Source of the DNA: Lingula anatina
Taxonomy: Eukaryota > Brachiopoda > Lingulata > Lingulida > Lingulidae
Length of the DNA stretch: 30,965 nucleotides
Assembly (NCBI RefSeq): GCF_001039355.2
Contig: NW_019773861.1
Span: forward strand, 7,873 to 38,837
Reading direction: 5' to 3'
The stretch's first letter is position 1, and each line of letters begins with the position of its first letter. Made by a program: the position numbers and the translations under genes. Shown here piece after piece: positions 1 to 13,200 of the stretch. The notes beneath the pieces are model-generated. The model saw only the letters and a list, made by a program, of their open reading frames with translations, was not told the DNA's origin and did no database searches.

Positions 1-34
1 GAAACTCAAGTGAAAAGGGACTTTACAGTTTCAG

Positions 35-124
35 TATCTTATTAGAGAAATCATGATCATGGACCATTGCTATATCAAGGAAATTCTCAGAAGAAGTTCA
101 AAAGTTCCAGGCCAGCCTAAGTCA
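35..124 (+). CDS. possible upstream coding exon of the ROCO gene
   Basis: A 90-nt open stretch follows a TTTCAG acceptor and ends at a weak GTTAGT donor. It is phase 0 at both ends, so it joins in frame to the exon at 233. In-frame ATG codons lie at 53 and 59, so this could carry the start codon or be an internal exon. The donor has T at +3, which is unusual, and the peptide has no recognisable motif. The first 232 bases are otherwise intron-like. Confidence 0.28.
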
Positions 125-232
125 GTTAGTTTTCATTTACCCTGACTGTCATATTGATATCAGTGTTGTGATTTTTATCTACTTAATGCATTTTTTCCTG
201 CTTTTATGTAATATACCATTTGTCCCTTACAG

Positions 233-3200
233 GTGGAGCTACCATCTCACAAGAAACTCCTGCCTGATTTAGACATTACTGAAGATGAGGTAGGTCAAGC
301 CTTCACTTCTTGGCGAATTTTTGTTTTTAACTAATTTATTTGTAAGAATTGACAGTGACAAATGTAGAAACTCAAGGATTTTATTCCCCAGATATTCATA
401 AGTGTGTATAAGAGGGCATTCCATCTGAATGACCAAGACTTTTATTATAATGGGGAGAAAGACGAAAATCAAATTTCTCTAAGCACCTCAATATCTAGTG
501 CAATCTTAGGTGGTCTTGAGCTTAAATGGTCTCTAATGATGATGCTATTCAAGGTTATGACACATATTCCATAAATTATGTAAATATTTTTGTTTCCACT
601 TTGGTCAGGCTGAGGAGTTAATCCAGACAGTGATCCACCTGTGCACCCAGTCCTTGATGATGACGATGTTGTACCATGAAGTCAATGGATTTGAACAATA
701 TGTGTTGGCCAAGCTGCTGCCAGACCATGCATATGTAAGGAATACTGTTATACATTTCAACATCATTGATTACCAGTCTAAGACAATATGATTCCTGTTA
801 ATAGTTTTTATTTTTAGAATGCATGTGTTTTGAATTTTTAAGTTTGAAAATGAGAATGAATTAATATTTTTGATAAAAAGGCTAATATGAAAATTGCAAC
901 TCAACTTAAATTTGTAAGGCTTGACAGTGAACAGGTCTGTGTGCATGAACTAAATACAAGTATTGAACTGCTGCATCTGTCTATACACTTTACAGTTTTA
1001 GAATTAAGCAAAGTAAAATTATCATTTCTAACTTGAATTTTAGATATTCAAAGATGAAATCACTACACTGAATGAAGGTGGCATTCTTCACGAGCATGAA
1101 ACAATGACTGGAGACACCCATCTTCTTTGCAAAGCGCATCTTAATTGTTACCTGCTCGAAGCTGGACTGACAGAATTTCCCATGGAAAAGTTTCAAATAG
1201 ATGGCACCTCCTACACAAGACTGATCCGCTCCCTACGCCTCCCCCAGAATGATATCAAGGCACTGCCGGAAGATTTCTTTCCATCTTTTCCATCTCTGGT
1301 GGAGTTTGATGTTAGCCACAACAAGCTTTCAATACTACCAAAAGGGATTGGGAAGTGCAAAAAACTATGTGGAATTAACGTTAAGAAAAACAATCTTCAG
1401 AATCTGCCAGAGGAATTACTGGAGCTCAAAGACCAACCTCTTCGATTAGAAATCTCTGAGAATCCAATCCATTCACTTCCAGAAGTCATTTGCCACCTTG
1501 AAAACCTGCAGCGTCTACTTGCCAATAACCTACTTTTGACAAGCCTGCCTGAAAACTTTGGCAACTTGAAAAACCTGAATTATCTCACCTTGAAGCACAA
1601 TTGCTTGCAGGTCCTGCCTTCGAGCTTCAAAAACCTCAAGAAACTCAAGTCTCTCAGTTTAGAGGGATTTCCATGGTTCAAACACAAACCAAATGGGTTT
1701 CTGTCACAGGAAGACTTTGGGGAATTCTTGAAAGGAACCTATGCCGACAAGTGGCTGGAGATGCATAAGGAGGTATGTCCCATTTCTTTGTGTATTTTAT
1801 ATTACATTTTATGGAATGAACTACCCTCAAACATTCAGACTATAAATAATGTTGAGGTTTAAAAAAAGACTTAAAAACATTCTTATTTGCACAGTACTTC
1901 AATTAATTTTGATACTTGAAATCACATATTTTCACACAATAATTGCAATGACTTTTTCCTAAACTCTAAAAACCATCATGTCATTAGACTTAACATACTA
2001 ATGTAGTATTTCACAATATTCAGTAATAATAAAGTAAAATTAAAAGTCTTAATTGCAGTGTATGTGGTACCAAATAAGGAATATATAGCTGCCATTTTCT
2101 CAGTTATGAGTACCTACATCTCTTCTTCTCCAGGACAAGGCCTCGTTATACGAATTCTTTGATGAAGACTCCAATGGTCTGTTGGATGAAAAAGAGATTG
2201 CTAAGCTGAATGCATGTTTGTTCCACATATTTCCAAGGTTTAGAGGAACTGAAGGTGTGTTTTTTTTCTCTTATGAAAAGGGAGGCCAAATAAAGTGCTA
2301 TTATAATAAATGTAGAGAGAGATTTTTATGTAAGAATTCTCTCAAAATTTGTTGAACAAAAATTTATGATCAATACATTAAGCGCTTAAGCTGGAGAGTT
2401 TTTCAAAATGAGAATTTCAAATCATTACACAAATTTCAAGATGAAAATTTAAGTTGACTGTGATTATTCAAAAACTACAATTGTGTTACTGTGTAATTTA
2501 CATTTTTAGAGGAGAGTGGTATCCCGGCAGAAATCCTGGAGCTCGAAAACCTAGAATATCTTGACCTGCAGTTCCAAGGTATAACCCACATCCCCGATAC
2601 AATCAGCAAACTCCACAAACTTCAGGAACTGGTAGTCTCCTTCAACCCGTGTCTAGAGACCATATCCCCTCTTGCTGGGAAGCTACCTCTTAAACGATTA
2701 GTTCTGGACGAGTGTCCCTCTATTCGTACTCCACCAAAGGAGATCATCTCCAAGGGGTTCCAGACCATCTATGCCTATCTGCGACGTCTGATTTCTGGGT
2801 CTGTGGAATGCAAGAGAACGAAATTGATGCTCGTAGGATTGGGAGGGGTCGGGAAAACAAGGTGAGAGGGAAAAATTAGATTAAAATTTAAGACTATCAG
2901 CTAAGCTTATCCTAACCTAGGCCAATGAAACAGTTGAGCTATAAAAGTAAAATGTTTGATCATTTATGTCATAGCCAGTGTATTCTAGATTTGATGAGAT
3001 GTGGTATAAGATGCTGATTATGTCCAACATAAAGAAGGACCAGCCTTAAGGAAAAATTCCTGTGTTCTTTGTGTGCGTGTGTATGTGTGTGTGGGGAGGG
3101 GGTGAAGCATCTCTCATGCATTCCTGAAACTTTTAACCTGTAGAATTTAAAACTTTTAAAACCTGAGAATTAATTAATGGATTAAAAATAGTTTATATAT

Positions 3201-6200
3201 TTATTTTTTCTTTATTTTTGTCTTCATAGTCTGGTGAAAGCCATAATGAGTGGCGGTGGCGTTGGGGAGACACAAGAGGCGATACCCCAGGTGACTGATG
3301 GGATAGATATCTGTACTTGGACTGTAACACGAGAAAAAGAAACTGTCAGCTATTCTGTGTGGGATTTTGCTGGGCAAACTGTCTACTACAATACCCATCA
3401 GGTAGGTGCAAAGATTGAGAATTTTGAAAAATATGATTAAATATAAGATTTCATGAAAAGAAATTAAAAAATAGCAGAAAAGTACAATTTTAAAATTGAA
3501 AATTTATAATGTTGCCCCAGTATATCAGTTTTTCTCCAAATGAGTTTTTTATTGTCTATTTTTCATATTTGTTTGTTTTTTTAATTTGTTCTTTTTTTTA
3601 AATTATTCATCAATTTTTTACTATTATTAATATTATTTGCTCTCTTCCAGTTCTTTCTCTCAGACAGAGCAGTCTACCTTCTCCTGTGGAACATCCGCCA
3701 AGGTCATGAGCATGCTGGGCTTGACTTCTGGCTGAACTCCATAGCCGTCCACGCCCCCAAGGCCCCCATACTGGTGGTAGGCACTCATCTGGACCAGGTG
3801 TCCAAGGTGGAGATCCCTGTGGAAGAAATGCAGCAGAAATACAGCCAGATTAAAGGATTCCATTTTGTCAGCTCTCACAGTGGACAGGTGGGTACTGGAT
3901 TGTGGTAGGTGAGACAGTGTAAGTTTTAATACATTGTGTTGAGTGAGACACATTGTGTTGAGTGAGATACATTGTGTTGGGTGAGACACATTGGACTGTA
4001 TTTTATAAGATATGTCATACAGGGCACAGCAATTTGTAAAGTAAGGGTACACAGCAAAATACAGCCAAATAAAAAGGGTTAAGCTTTTTATATCTGCCTC
4101 TATGAACAGGTGGTTAGAATAATGTATTAGGTGAAACATCACTAGGGTTAGATGCATGTGTTAGTTGAGATCCATGATATTATGCAAGACCATTGTTATG
4201 GGTGAAATTGTTCTGGAAATTGAACCTTGTGTAAAGGTTGATAAATTGGCTAGGAAGGTTATGTATTAGGTAAGCTTATTTATTTATTTCGTTCATTATT
4301 TACATAATATTTCTCTATGCTTGTTTGTTTTCCAAAATTTTTTTATTTTTAATTTAAGTTTTACATAATTGTATTGCAGGGCATAAAGGACCTTCAGGAG
4401 ATGTTGCTTGATGTGACTTTAGAGCAGCCCTACATTGGAGAACAGATCCCTCAAGTATGGCTCAACTTGGAGAAGGAGATTATCAAGTGAGTGCGTTTTT
4501 ATGTCATGTAATGTGTTGTGGTGTGTATGAATACATTTTGTTGTCCTTTTATAAGAATTTTGTTTTTAACTGTCAGTTGACAATGCTAAGTTGTGCACTG
4601 TCAATGTATTATCTCATAAAAGCAAAAAATATATACACAGATGTATATACATATTCCATGACATATTTAATGGATATTTTAGTGAGATGCAGGTTACAGT
4701 ATCTGATCTTATATTCAATAAAAATGTGTGGTACATTACTAGATTATTTCTGTGTTACTTATTTCACTGTTTACCCTCCCTGTTAACTTGTTGTTTTCAG
4801 GTTGCGAACTACAGAAAGTGTTGTCTCCTATGTTTCCCTAGAAGATTTAGCATTGACCAAATCAGGAATATATGACAAGTCAGAGGTAAAAATTATGATA
4901 TCACACAAAGTACACTTTGAGAGACTGAAAATTACAGTAGCCTGGCTATTATGTATTAACACACCCTCTGATGTTGAGTAGAATACAGAAAGGTTGGGGA
5001 TCATATGAATACATTGGAGAAATTCTGTTAATACGATTGCATTCAGCAAGAGTTCCTGTGGAGTTGGATCGATCTACGTAGAAGTTTCATTGGGAATGAG
5101 CCCCTAATGTATAAGTATACCATGTGACATGTCAAGGGCCCAACTGTTCCCATTCACTTTCACTTTCACTTTCCAGGTCTCTCAAGCTGTACAGTTCCTG
5201 CATGAGTTAGGAAGCCTGCAGCATTTTGACAACAATTTCCTCAAGTCACATGTGGTTATCAACCCCCAGTGGATTGTGGACGTGATGTCCTGTGTGGTGT
5301 CTGTCAATGACTCGCACATTAAGGTGGGTGGTATGGAACTGTTTTAATGCACTTTTATAACATATACTGGTATTGTGACAGGGAATTTTCTGACCAGCCT
5401 AAAACGGTGTGTGCCAGAAACTTTTTAGTGTACTAGAACCACTAGAACTTTAGATAAGATAAGACTTTGAGTGGGGTTTTATGTTTAAAACTTGAAAAAA
5501 AACCAACAGCTCATACGTATAAAATGTTAGTCATTAATTTGAAAACTTGTGAAGAAAATGTAAATAATGTCACACTATAATTTGTGCATAATATATCCTT
5601 TTGTTTACATATGGATTGCATGGCTCAGTGGCACATGCATGGAAAAATTGCCTCATTACTTTCCCTTCAAAATTTTTATCCCTGAAACATTGATTTTTCT
5701 ATATTAGGATGGCTACTTCAACCACACAGACATTCCCAAAGTTTGGGAGGATTATCCCGCAGATCTCCACTGGTGGCTTCTTCGTCTCACAGAGGAGTAT
5801 GATCTGACTTTCCAACTCCCGGACAAACCAGTCAACCTGGTGCCATGCCTTCTCCCTGAGAAACAGCCTCACTTTGATTGGCCAGAACTTGACAGAGAAA
5901 ATGGAGAAAGAGAGGCAAAGATGATTTACAAGTTTGATTACTTGCCTGCTGGGTTGTTTAACCGAGCACAGGTGAGAGAGAATTTTTGAGATTTTTTTAC
6001 CTGGATATTTATAGGCCTAAGCTAGACTAGACTGGTTTTCAAAAATATTTGGCAACATGACGTTGTATATGCAGTTTCATTTTAGCATGAGTAGTGTTAC
6101 TTAATCAACTACTTACCATTTTTTCCTTGTAGGTACGACTGTATGAGTTCTCTGATAGCTCTGTGATCTGGAAGAGGGGCTCTAGGCTGAAGAAGAATGA

Positions 6201-7186
6201 CCACATTGCTCTCCTCACTCAATTTAGGTAATGACTAGATTTGGACAATACCAGTACTTCAAAAAGGCATTACTGTATTGTGATTACATAGAAAATTTTT
6301 CAGTGTTTTAAATGTGATAGTGTCTAAAATGCTTTAGTGCAGATTGGGTAATTTTGCAATTTTTGAAGTGAATTAAGCTGTACAGTCTACAACCCACATA
6401 CAGCATTATGCCTCAAATTATCTTTCACATTTCATTTCTTGTCTAGTTCTTTTAAATTTATTTATTTTGCTTGTTTTCAGAGACTCAGAGCTGCACGTGA
6501 AAGTCCAGGGAACAACTCCAGAAAATGTCCTCTTCCTGGTCCATGAGGTGTTTGAGGGGCTGATCACAGAGTCTTTCCAGGGGGTGGTGTACGACTACCT
6601 CATGCCCTGTCCAGACTGTTCCAAGGCTGTAAGTGTAAAAACATGGCCTGAGGGGTCATCCATTTTTATCATAAGTTTTTCACAAAGTCTACAAACCTAC
6701 AAATAGTACGCTGGGGGAAGGGGGTGAATGCCCACCATGTGCTCTGTATGCTTATGGAAAAGTGATGTGGGAAGTCTCTTGGCTTGAATTGCATGTACAC
6801 AAAAAAATTTTGGCTGGCTCATTTTCACAAAGAGTTAACTTTTTCCAGACACCCCCCCCCCCCCCCCACACCCAACCCCCTGTTCAGAAAAAAACAGTGT
6901 ATGGTGATAAAATTTCAGTGTATTAGTGACTCTCATAGTGAATCATGGGGCAATTTATTTTTTCCATAAAAACAAATGAATTATTATAAAAGAATTAATG
7001 ATCCGTGTTCAATTTTCCAGCATGCCCGTGACCCTCACATGTTTTCAGCCTCCTCCATCAGAAGAGCTACACAACTAAAGGCACCTTTCCTGCAGTGTAC
7101 CAAGTATTTCCATGTCATACCCCTGACAGATCTGCATAGTAAGTTTTATATTGCAGTTAAGATATAGCCATGTTTTTATTATTAAA

Positions 7187-7244
<58 letters not shown>

Positions 7245-10200
7245 TGTCTTTACATGAACGCGTAGATAAAAAAGATCTACAGTTGATTGAGTATTTAAAT
7301 GATTGATTGTTTTAAATAATTCATCATTCCTTAATTTGTTTATTCACTTATTCTTTTATTTGCAAATTGCTATGAAAATATTATCAATTTATTTCAGGTA
7401 TGATGCCCCCAGAGAGCAGCACAGACTATGACCTGCAGCTTGTGCAGACTGTGAGAGGATTGACTGACCTGAGGAAAGACATGTCAGCAGGTAATGTGCT
7501 GTTGTCTCAACCAGCTTGGCACAACTAACACATTCACCTCCAGTGCCTTTCACAACTATTGCAACAGTTTGCTTAGTGTTTGTCATAATAAGTAAGAGCA
7601 TGGGAAAAGCATTTTCGTTTTGTCAACGGGTGTGTTATTCAAATAAACACCCATAACTATACAATGACGTACTTTTGGCAATTGAAATGTTAAATTGTTG
7701 AGTTTGTTTTCAGATATCTTTATCTCATACTGTGCAAAAGATGTTCCAAAGAAAAGTGAGAAACGTGTGGCCCCAGTGGATGTCTGCAGAGACTTGGAAG
7801 AGGCAGGATATAGATGGTGGGTTAAGATAATTCGCTTTTCCTTTTAAATTTCATGATCATTTTGATTTTAAAATCATTATTATTATTGAAATTCTGTATA
7901 ATGTGCATGTATAAGGTCTTTGAAAATTGAAATCACAAATTGAAACTTTCAATCACATGGCATGCTAACTCTGTTTAACAGTCCATTTGTTCCACAAATA
8001 GTGTTTTTTTTTTAATCCCCAAAATAACAGTCATTGTGCAATGACCATTTGCATGGTTTCCAGTTGGATGGCACAGTGATTGGTACCTGTATAGACCAGT
8101 TGTGAGCTAACCACTTTATTTTTTCTCTTTTTCTTTAGCTGGTTCCAGGAGGACCCCAGTTCCCAGAGCCTAGAGGTAACAGCCATCGCTCTACGAGATG
8201 CCCGGGTATTCCTGGCCTGTATATCTGACAACTATATTGAAGACCAAGACTGCTGTGCAATGTTCAAGTATGCCTGCACTACACTCAGGAAGAGCATTGT
8301 GCTGGTTGTGCTAGGGGATAGCATGAACTGGCAGACCAGTCAGATTGGATTATTGGTTGCAGGAGAGGTAGGTTATGGGAGTGTGTTAGGTGTGACCGTT
8401 GAAATGTGTTAGGTGTGACAGTGCAAATTGTGTCAGAATGTTAAAGGGATAATAACTCTTCGTTTCGGCCAAAAAAAATAATTTTCCTGGAGTAAACAAC
8501 AATTTTCCCATACTTACCAATGGTTAATGAAGCCATATTTACATTCAAAGTAAGTCCCTGTTTTTTTCTCAAAAGTTTGTTTTTTTTTTTTTTGTTAAAA
8601 TCTCTTAAGAGATTTTAACAGAGTATAGCCATCAATGGAGGTCACGTGGTCTAAAGACAAGCTCAGATATCAGAATAATAGCTATAACTGCCGTTTTTGT
8701 GGTAAAACAGAATATATTATATTTCTATGAGTTATTCACAATGTTTTTATTGTGAAATATAGACCTCATATGAAGAGTTATTATCCCTTTAAGTGTGACA
8801 TTGAAAAAAATATCAGCTGTCTGTTTATTAGTGTTAAATAAGTATACATGTAAAATTTATGCATTGCACAACACATTACTGGCAGTACGAAGCAGTATAA
8901 GACTATGTATTATTTTTCAATAACTTGATGCAGAAAACCATTAGTGTTTTTTACATTGTCAGAATGACAAATTTTACAAATTTTAGTATTTTGTACTTTG
9001 ATAACTTTTTTGTCCCTTTTACTATATTTTGACTCTGTATCCCAAATGCATTTAAATGAACTCTCAATCTTTTGTTGTTCTAGGTTTATGTGAATATGCA
9101 GCAGAAGGACAAGTACACATCCAAGCTGGAAGAACTGGCAAAGAAACTGGATATGAACACACTTTTAAAGAAAGACGAAGCCATTGATTACCCACCAGTG
9201 TTCATCAGCTATGCTTGGGCCAACTCTGCTCGTGCTGTTGAGTTAGGGACCCCAGAGAAAGAGGGCGCTGCAGGCTTTGGTGATCCAAGAGACTACAAAG
9301 ACTTCCTGGAGAAGAATGGGATCAAGTGCTGGCTTGATGTTGAACAAGTTGGAGCTGTAAGTGTTATTGCAGTTATTCAGCTTACAAACTGTCGCAAATT
9401 GCTCTGTCACACCTAACACACTGGAACATTCTGTACTGTCACATCTAACACACTGACTTTCTGAACTATTTGTCATTCTTTTATTAAGCTAATCATTTAA
9501 TTTATTCATTCATATTATTAGGTAAGATGATGAATCACACATTTATAACATAAATATAAGTTAGCAAAAAGGTTCATTAGCTTGGTTGTTGGATAAATAT
9601 GAAAATTCTCAGACACAAGCCTAAAATTTTCCGTACCGTTAGCTTACGGCCAACCTGGTCGAAGGCCTTCATCAGACTGACGTGAGTAGTCTACTCAAAA
9701 ACTACTCACGTCAGTCTGATGAAGGCCTTCGACCAGGTTGGCCGTAAGCTAACGGTACGGAAAATTTTAGGCTTGTGTCTGAGAATTTTCATATTTATAT
9801 ATATAAGTTATAACTCAAAGAACACTCATTTTTCACCTTCAGAATGGTCTGTTTGAAGACATAGCAGTGGGTCTCCAGAATGCCAAACTGGTGGTGGCCT
9901 GTATATCTGATCAGTATGCTGAGTCCACCAACTGTAATATGGAGTTCCGCTTTGCCAAGACTGCCCTGAACCTGCCCATTATTGTGGTGACAGTAGGCAG
10001 GGGACAGATGTGGAGGAAGTCTGAGGTGAGTGTTGTCCTGCTTGTGTTTTTATTTCTGATTGTTTTTGTATGACAATCATGGTTGGAAGTTTTCAGGATT
10101 GTGTCTGATTTCAGGATTTTTAGTCTTCATTTTGATCTTTTTTTTTTCATTTAGTCTAAGTACAATAAGAAATTGCAAGGTATGTTTTGGGGATTTTCAG

Positions 10201-13200
10201 TTTTAATACCTTTCACCTGTGATTATTTATGACACCATATCCACCATATAACAATGATCATCATAATGCATTGTTACAATTATTATCCTCCTTTTTATCC
10301 TTTTTAAACACACTGTTGCTCTGAACATCACACATGGTTATTTTTCAATATAAGGTTGGAATACCAGTGACATCATTTCTTCCTATTTTCTTACAACTGA
10401 AAACAATGTCATACTTGATAACATAATGTTAACATGTACCTAATTACAGGTGGGCATGTTGTCCATTAACTACCCAGTGGTCAGCCATGATGATACTGAC
10501 CAGCTGCTGAAGCTAGTCAAGGAAAATTTACCAAGTGAGGTGCAGCAACCAGTCTCCAACGAGACCAAAGAGAAGAAGAAGGAGAAGGAGCAGGCCAACC
10601 AACAACAGAAGAATACATCTTTCCAGGTAGAAAAGACGCACTTTGCCTGTGTTTTTTAGCCAAATGTCTGCAGTTTTGCAGAGGAAGCCACAATGTGTCA
10701 CAAATTAATGCTAAAAATACCAATTTAAGCTGATATTTACTACATTTCTGAATCATTTCTGATGTACTTCTTTTCCTTTCATAGGAACTGTATGAACTTG
10801 CCCAGAGAAAGTTCTTACGTCAGGTTGCCAAACTAGCTGACTCATTCAACATGGAGGCATACCCACGGCTGGTGGTCATAGACCATATGGCCACTGAAGA
10901 GACAGAAGAGGGTAAAATAGTTGAACAAGAATAGGAGCATTGTCTTTACACAAAGATGTTAAGATTATTACAGTTCAATGACTCGTCTGGCAATCCTTAG
11001 CTGGTGCTGCTCAAAAATTATGTGAATACGAGTGCCAAATGTTATTCAATTAGACCAAAAATATCTATAATAGTAAGTTTTTCTTTCCCTTTTGAATTTT
11101 GACCCTTTTTTTATTTATTTATTTTTTTAACAGGAGAAAAAGAATCTGAGAAAGAAAACAGCAAAGATGCAGAAAAAGATGAGGAGAAAGAAAAAGATGA
11201 AGAAAGGAAACTTTCCACACCTCACGCCTTCAGTAAAATAAAGAAAGATCACCCACATGGACACAAGCATTGCTATCGGGTGCTGTGTGAACATGAACAG
11301 GTATGTCAATTCATACAGGTGCTTTGATGTTACTGTATTGGTTCTGAAACATCTCACTAGAAGAGATTTAGTTGATTCAGCATTTAGTTGATTTGTAGTA
11401 AGAGTAGGTTTGGGTGGGCTTTAGTGTTATATCCCCAGCATAATATGAATTTTGCTATATGTTGAGACATTTGGAAATTAAAGCAAAGTTTAAAAAAACT
11501 GAGTTTCCAAGAAATTGCAAAAATTCTTTATTTAAAATACCAAATATTTACTTAAGTTTTTTACTATTTTATTTGATAAATTAGTGAAATTGAAACAATT
11601 AAGTACAAATTGTATGCAAGGAATTGGCTTTTGAGAGAGTAGTGAAAACCAGCATGTTCTCCATGAATTTGATTTTTTTCTATGAAGGCCTGGCATATTA
11701 CTGGAGACAGCTTATATACCCTAATATGATTGATACCTTAATTTACCTGAATGTACAAAGTGCAGGATTTGTCATCATAAATAATTAGTTCAGTTGAGAT
11801 ACTGGCACATTGTATTAATGGTGATTTGGTACATGTTCTGTATGATACCCTTTTGCTCATATTGATTATCCACTTTATCACTCAGTTTAATTGTTACAGT
11901 AGGCTTTCCATATCACAAATAATCTTTGCCATATGGTACTGTCATGCACAAACCACAGTGTATATTATCCATAATTTGAATTGACATTTTGATTTCAGGG
12001 CTGGCATGTTGCTGGTGATCCCATACCTGCTCCAAACATGAATGATACGTTCCTGCACAAGTTGATTCCGTATCTGGCCCGCATCATGGCCATTGTGAAG
12101 CACAGCAAGCACATTACACTGAACTGCATCAGTGGAGAGGAGGGAGAACAGTTCCTCAAATGGCTGGAAGAGGTAGGATGGAAGGCAGTGCACAGGCCTG
12201 TAACCAGGGGGTGGGGGGGTGAACAAACTGCCCTTTTTTGCCTGGAAAAGGTCCATTCTGGTTAAATTTTTATCTAGGCACACAGAGATCTCATGGTAAA
12301 AGGTCCACTTTTTCTGAAAAAAGACCCCCACCTCCCCCTTGAAATTCCTGGCTACAGGCCTATGATTAACTCAAACATGCGGTTGATGATTACAACCTCT
12401 AAACCAAGAAGTTTGAAAAAGACTGATTATTTTACATATGTAATTTAAGATCATTTCTAGTCAAGTTTTAATTGGTAACCTTGTACAGGCTGACCTTTGA
12501 ACTTCAAAAGTTAAAGAAGCTTTACCGGGACTTGTGTCTAGTTCCAAACATACATATACAAATAAAAATCAAAACATTTTACCCAAGTTATCTCTGAATT
12601 AAATCGTGCAAGATGCCTTTTTGTAGTAAAAAGATGTTTGATATTTTAGACACCTAGAAATGCTGTATCAGAGTGGCAGGATGTCTACAGAGATCTCCTC
12701 CAGGAAGTATTGAAAGCTGATAAAGACAGCACAATGGCAGGTCTGGCAAGGTGAGAGAATTCCCCCTAAGTCTTACAATCTCATGTTTTGTCCACTAGAT
12801 GGTGCTTGGTGGAGTGTGTGGCAAGATGTTCAGAATTTTCCACGAGCAAGATAAGCGTAGCATTAAAAAGAGTCATCATTAAAGTTAAGTTATATTTATG
12901 TCTTGTCATTACTCCGTGTAATATAGATTACATCTTTTTTTCTAGATACTTTCTACATTAGCATTTTAATTAGATTCCACCCTCAGACTTCATATTTTTA
13001 ATTTTCCAGATGTCACCTGCCTAGTGGTAAAGTGGCCTGGCTGTGTGAAGGGCACCGTTCTCAAGGTCGCATCACCGTCCTTAGCTCCACTGGCAGCTCA
13101 GCTGTGTCAGCGCCAGATGCCGGGAAAGAGAACTTTATGTTGAAAGCATTAATGGCTCCTGACAACCAGCTGACACTTAAGTACAAGGCACACAATGAGA

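Larger units (their letters stand above)
4380..7490 (+). other. COR (C-terminal of Roc) region
   Basis: Exons 4380-4486 through 7398-7490 encode the stretch directly following Roc. Recognisable pieces are the winged-helix-like AVQFLHELGSLQHF, the strand VVINPQWIVDVMSCVV, the helix WWLLRLTEEYDL, the P-x-LLP-like segment VPCLLP and the later FDYLPAGLFNRAQVRLYEF, all familiar in COR domains of ROCO proteins. COR mediates dimerisation and couples the Roc nucleotide state to output domains. The 6481-6628 exon carries a C-P-D-C pair typical of the end of COR in animal ROCO proteins. Boundaries are approximate. Confidence 0.85.

Noticed and set aside
1104-1862. Reading through the donor at 1773 gives a longer open frame with a stop at 1860
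   Set aside because: A good GTATGT donor at 1773 and an in-frame acceptor at 2134 give a better model; the extra residues are T-rich intron translation.
3660-4157. 165-codon minus-strand open frame
   Set aside because: It lies opposite the Roc exon 3651-3887 and the adjoining minisatellite; the + strand frame carries clear GTPase motifs, so this is a shadow.
9660-9730. Hammerhead ribozyme, suggested by CTGATGA in the inverted repeat arm
   Set aside because: The conserved GAAA after stem II is missing (GACC instead), so the core cannot form.
11942-12331. 129-codon minus-strand open frame
   Set aside because: Antisense to exon 11999-12172 and the TIR element; no motif or splice support.
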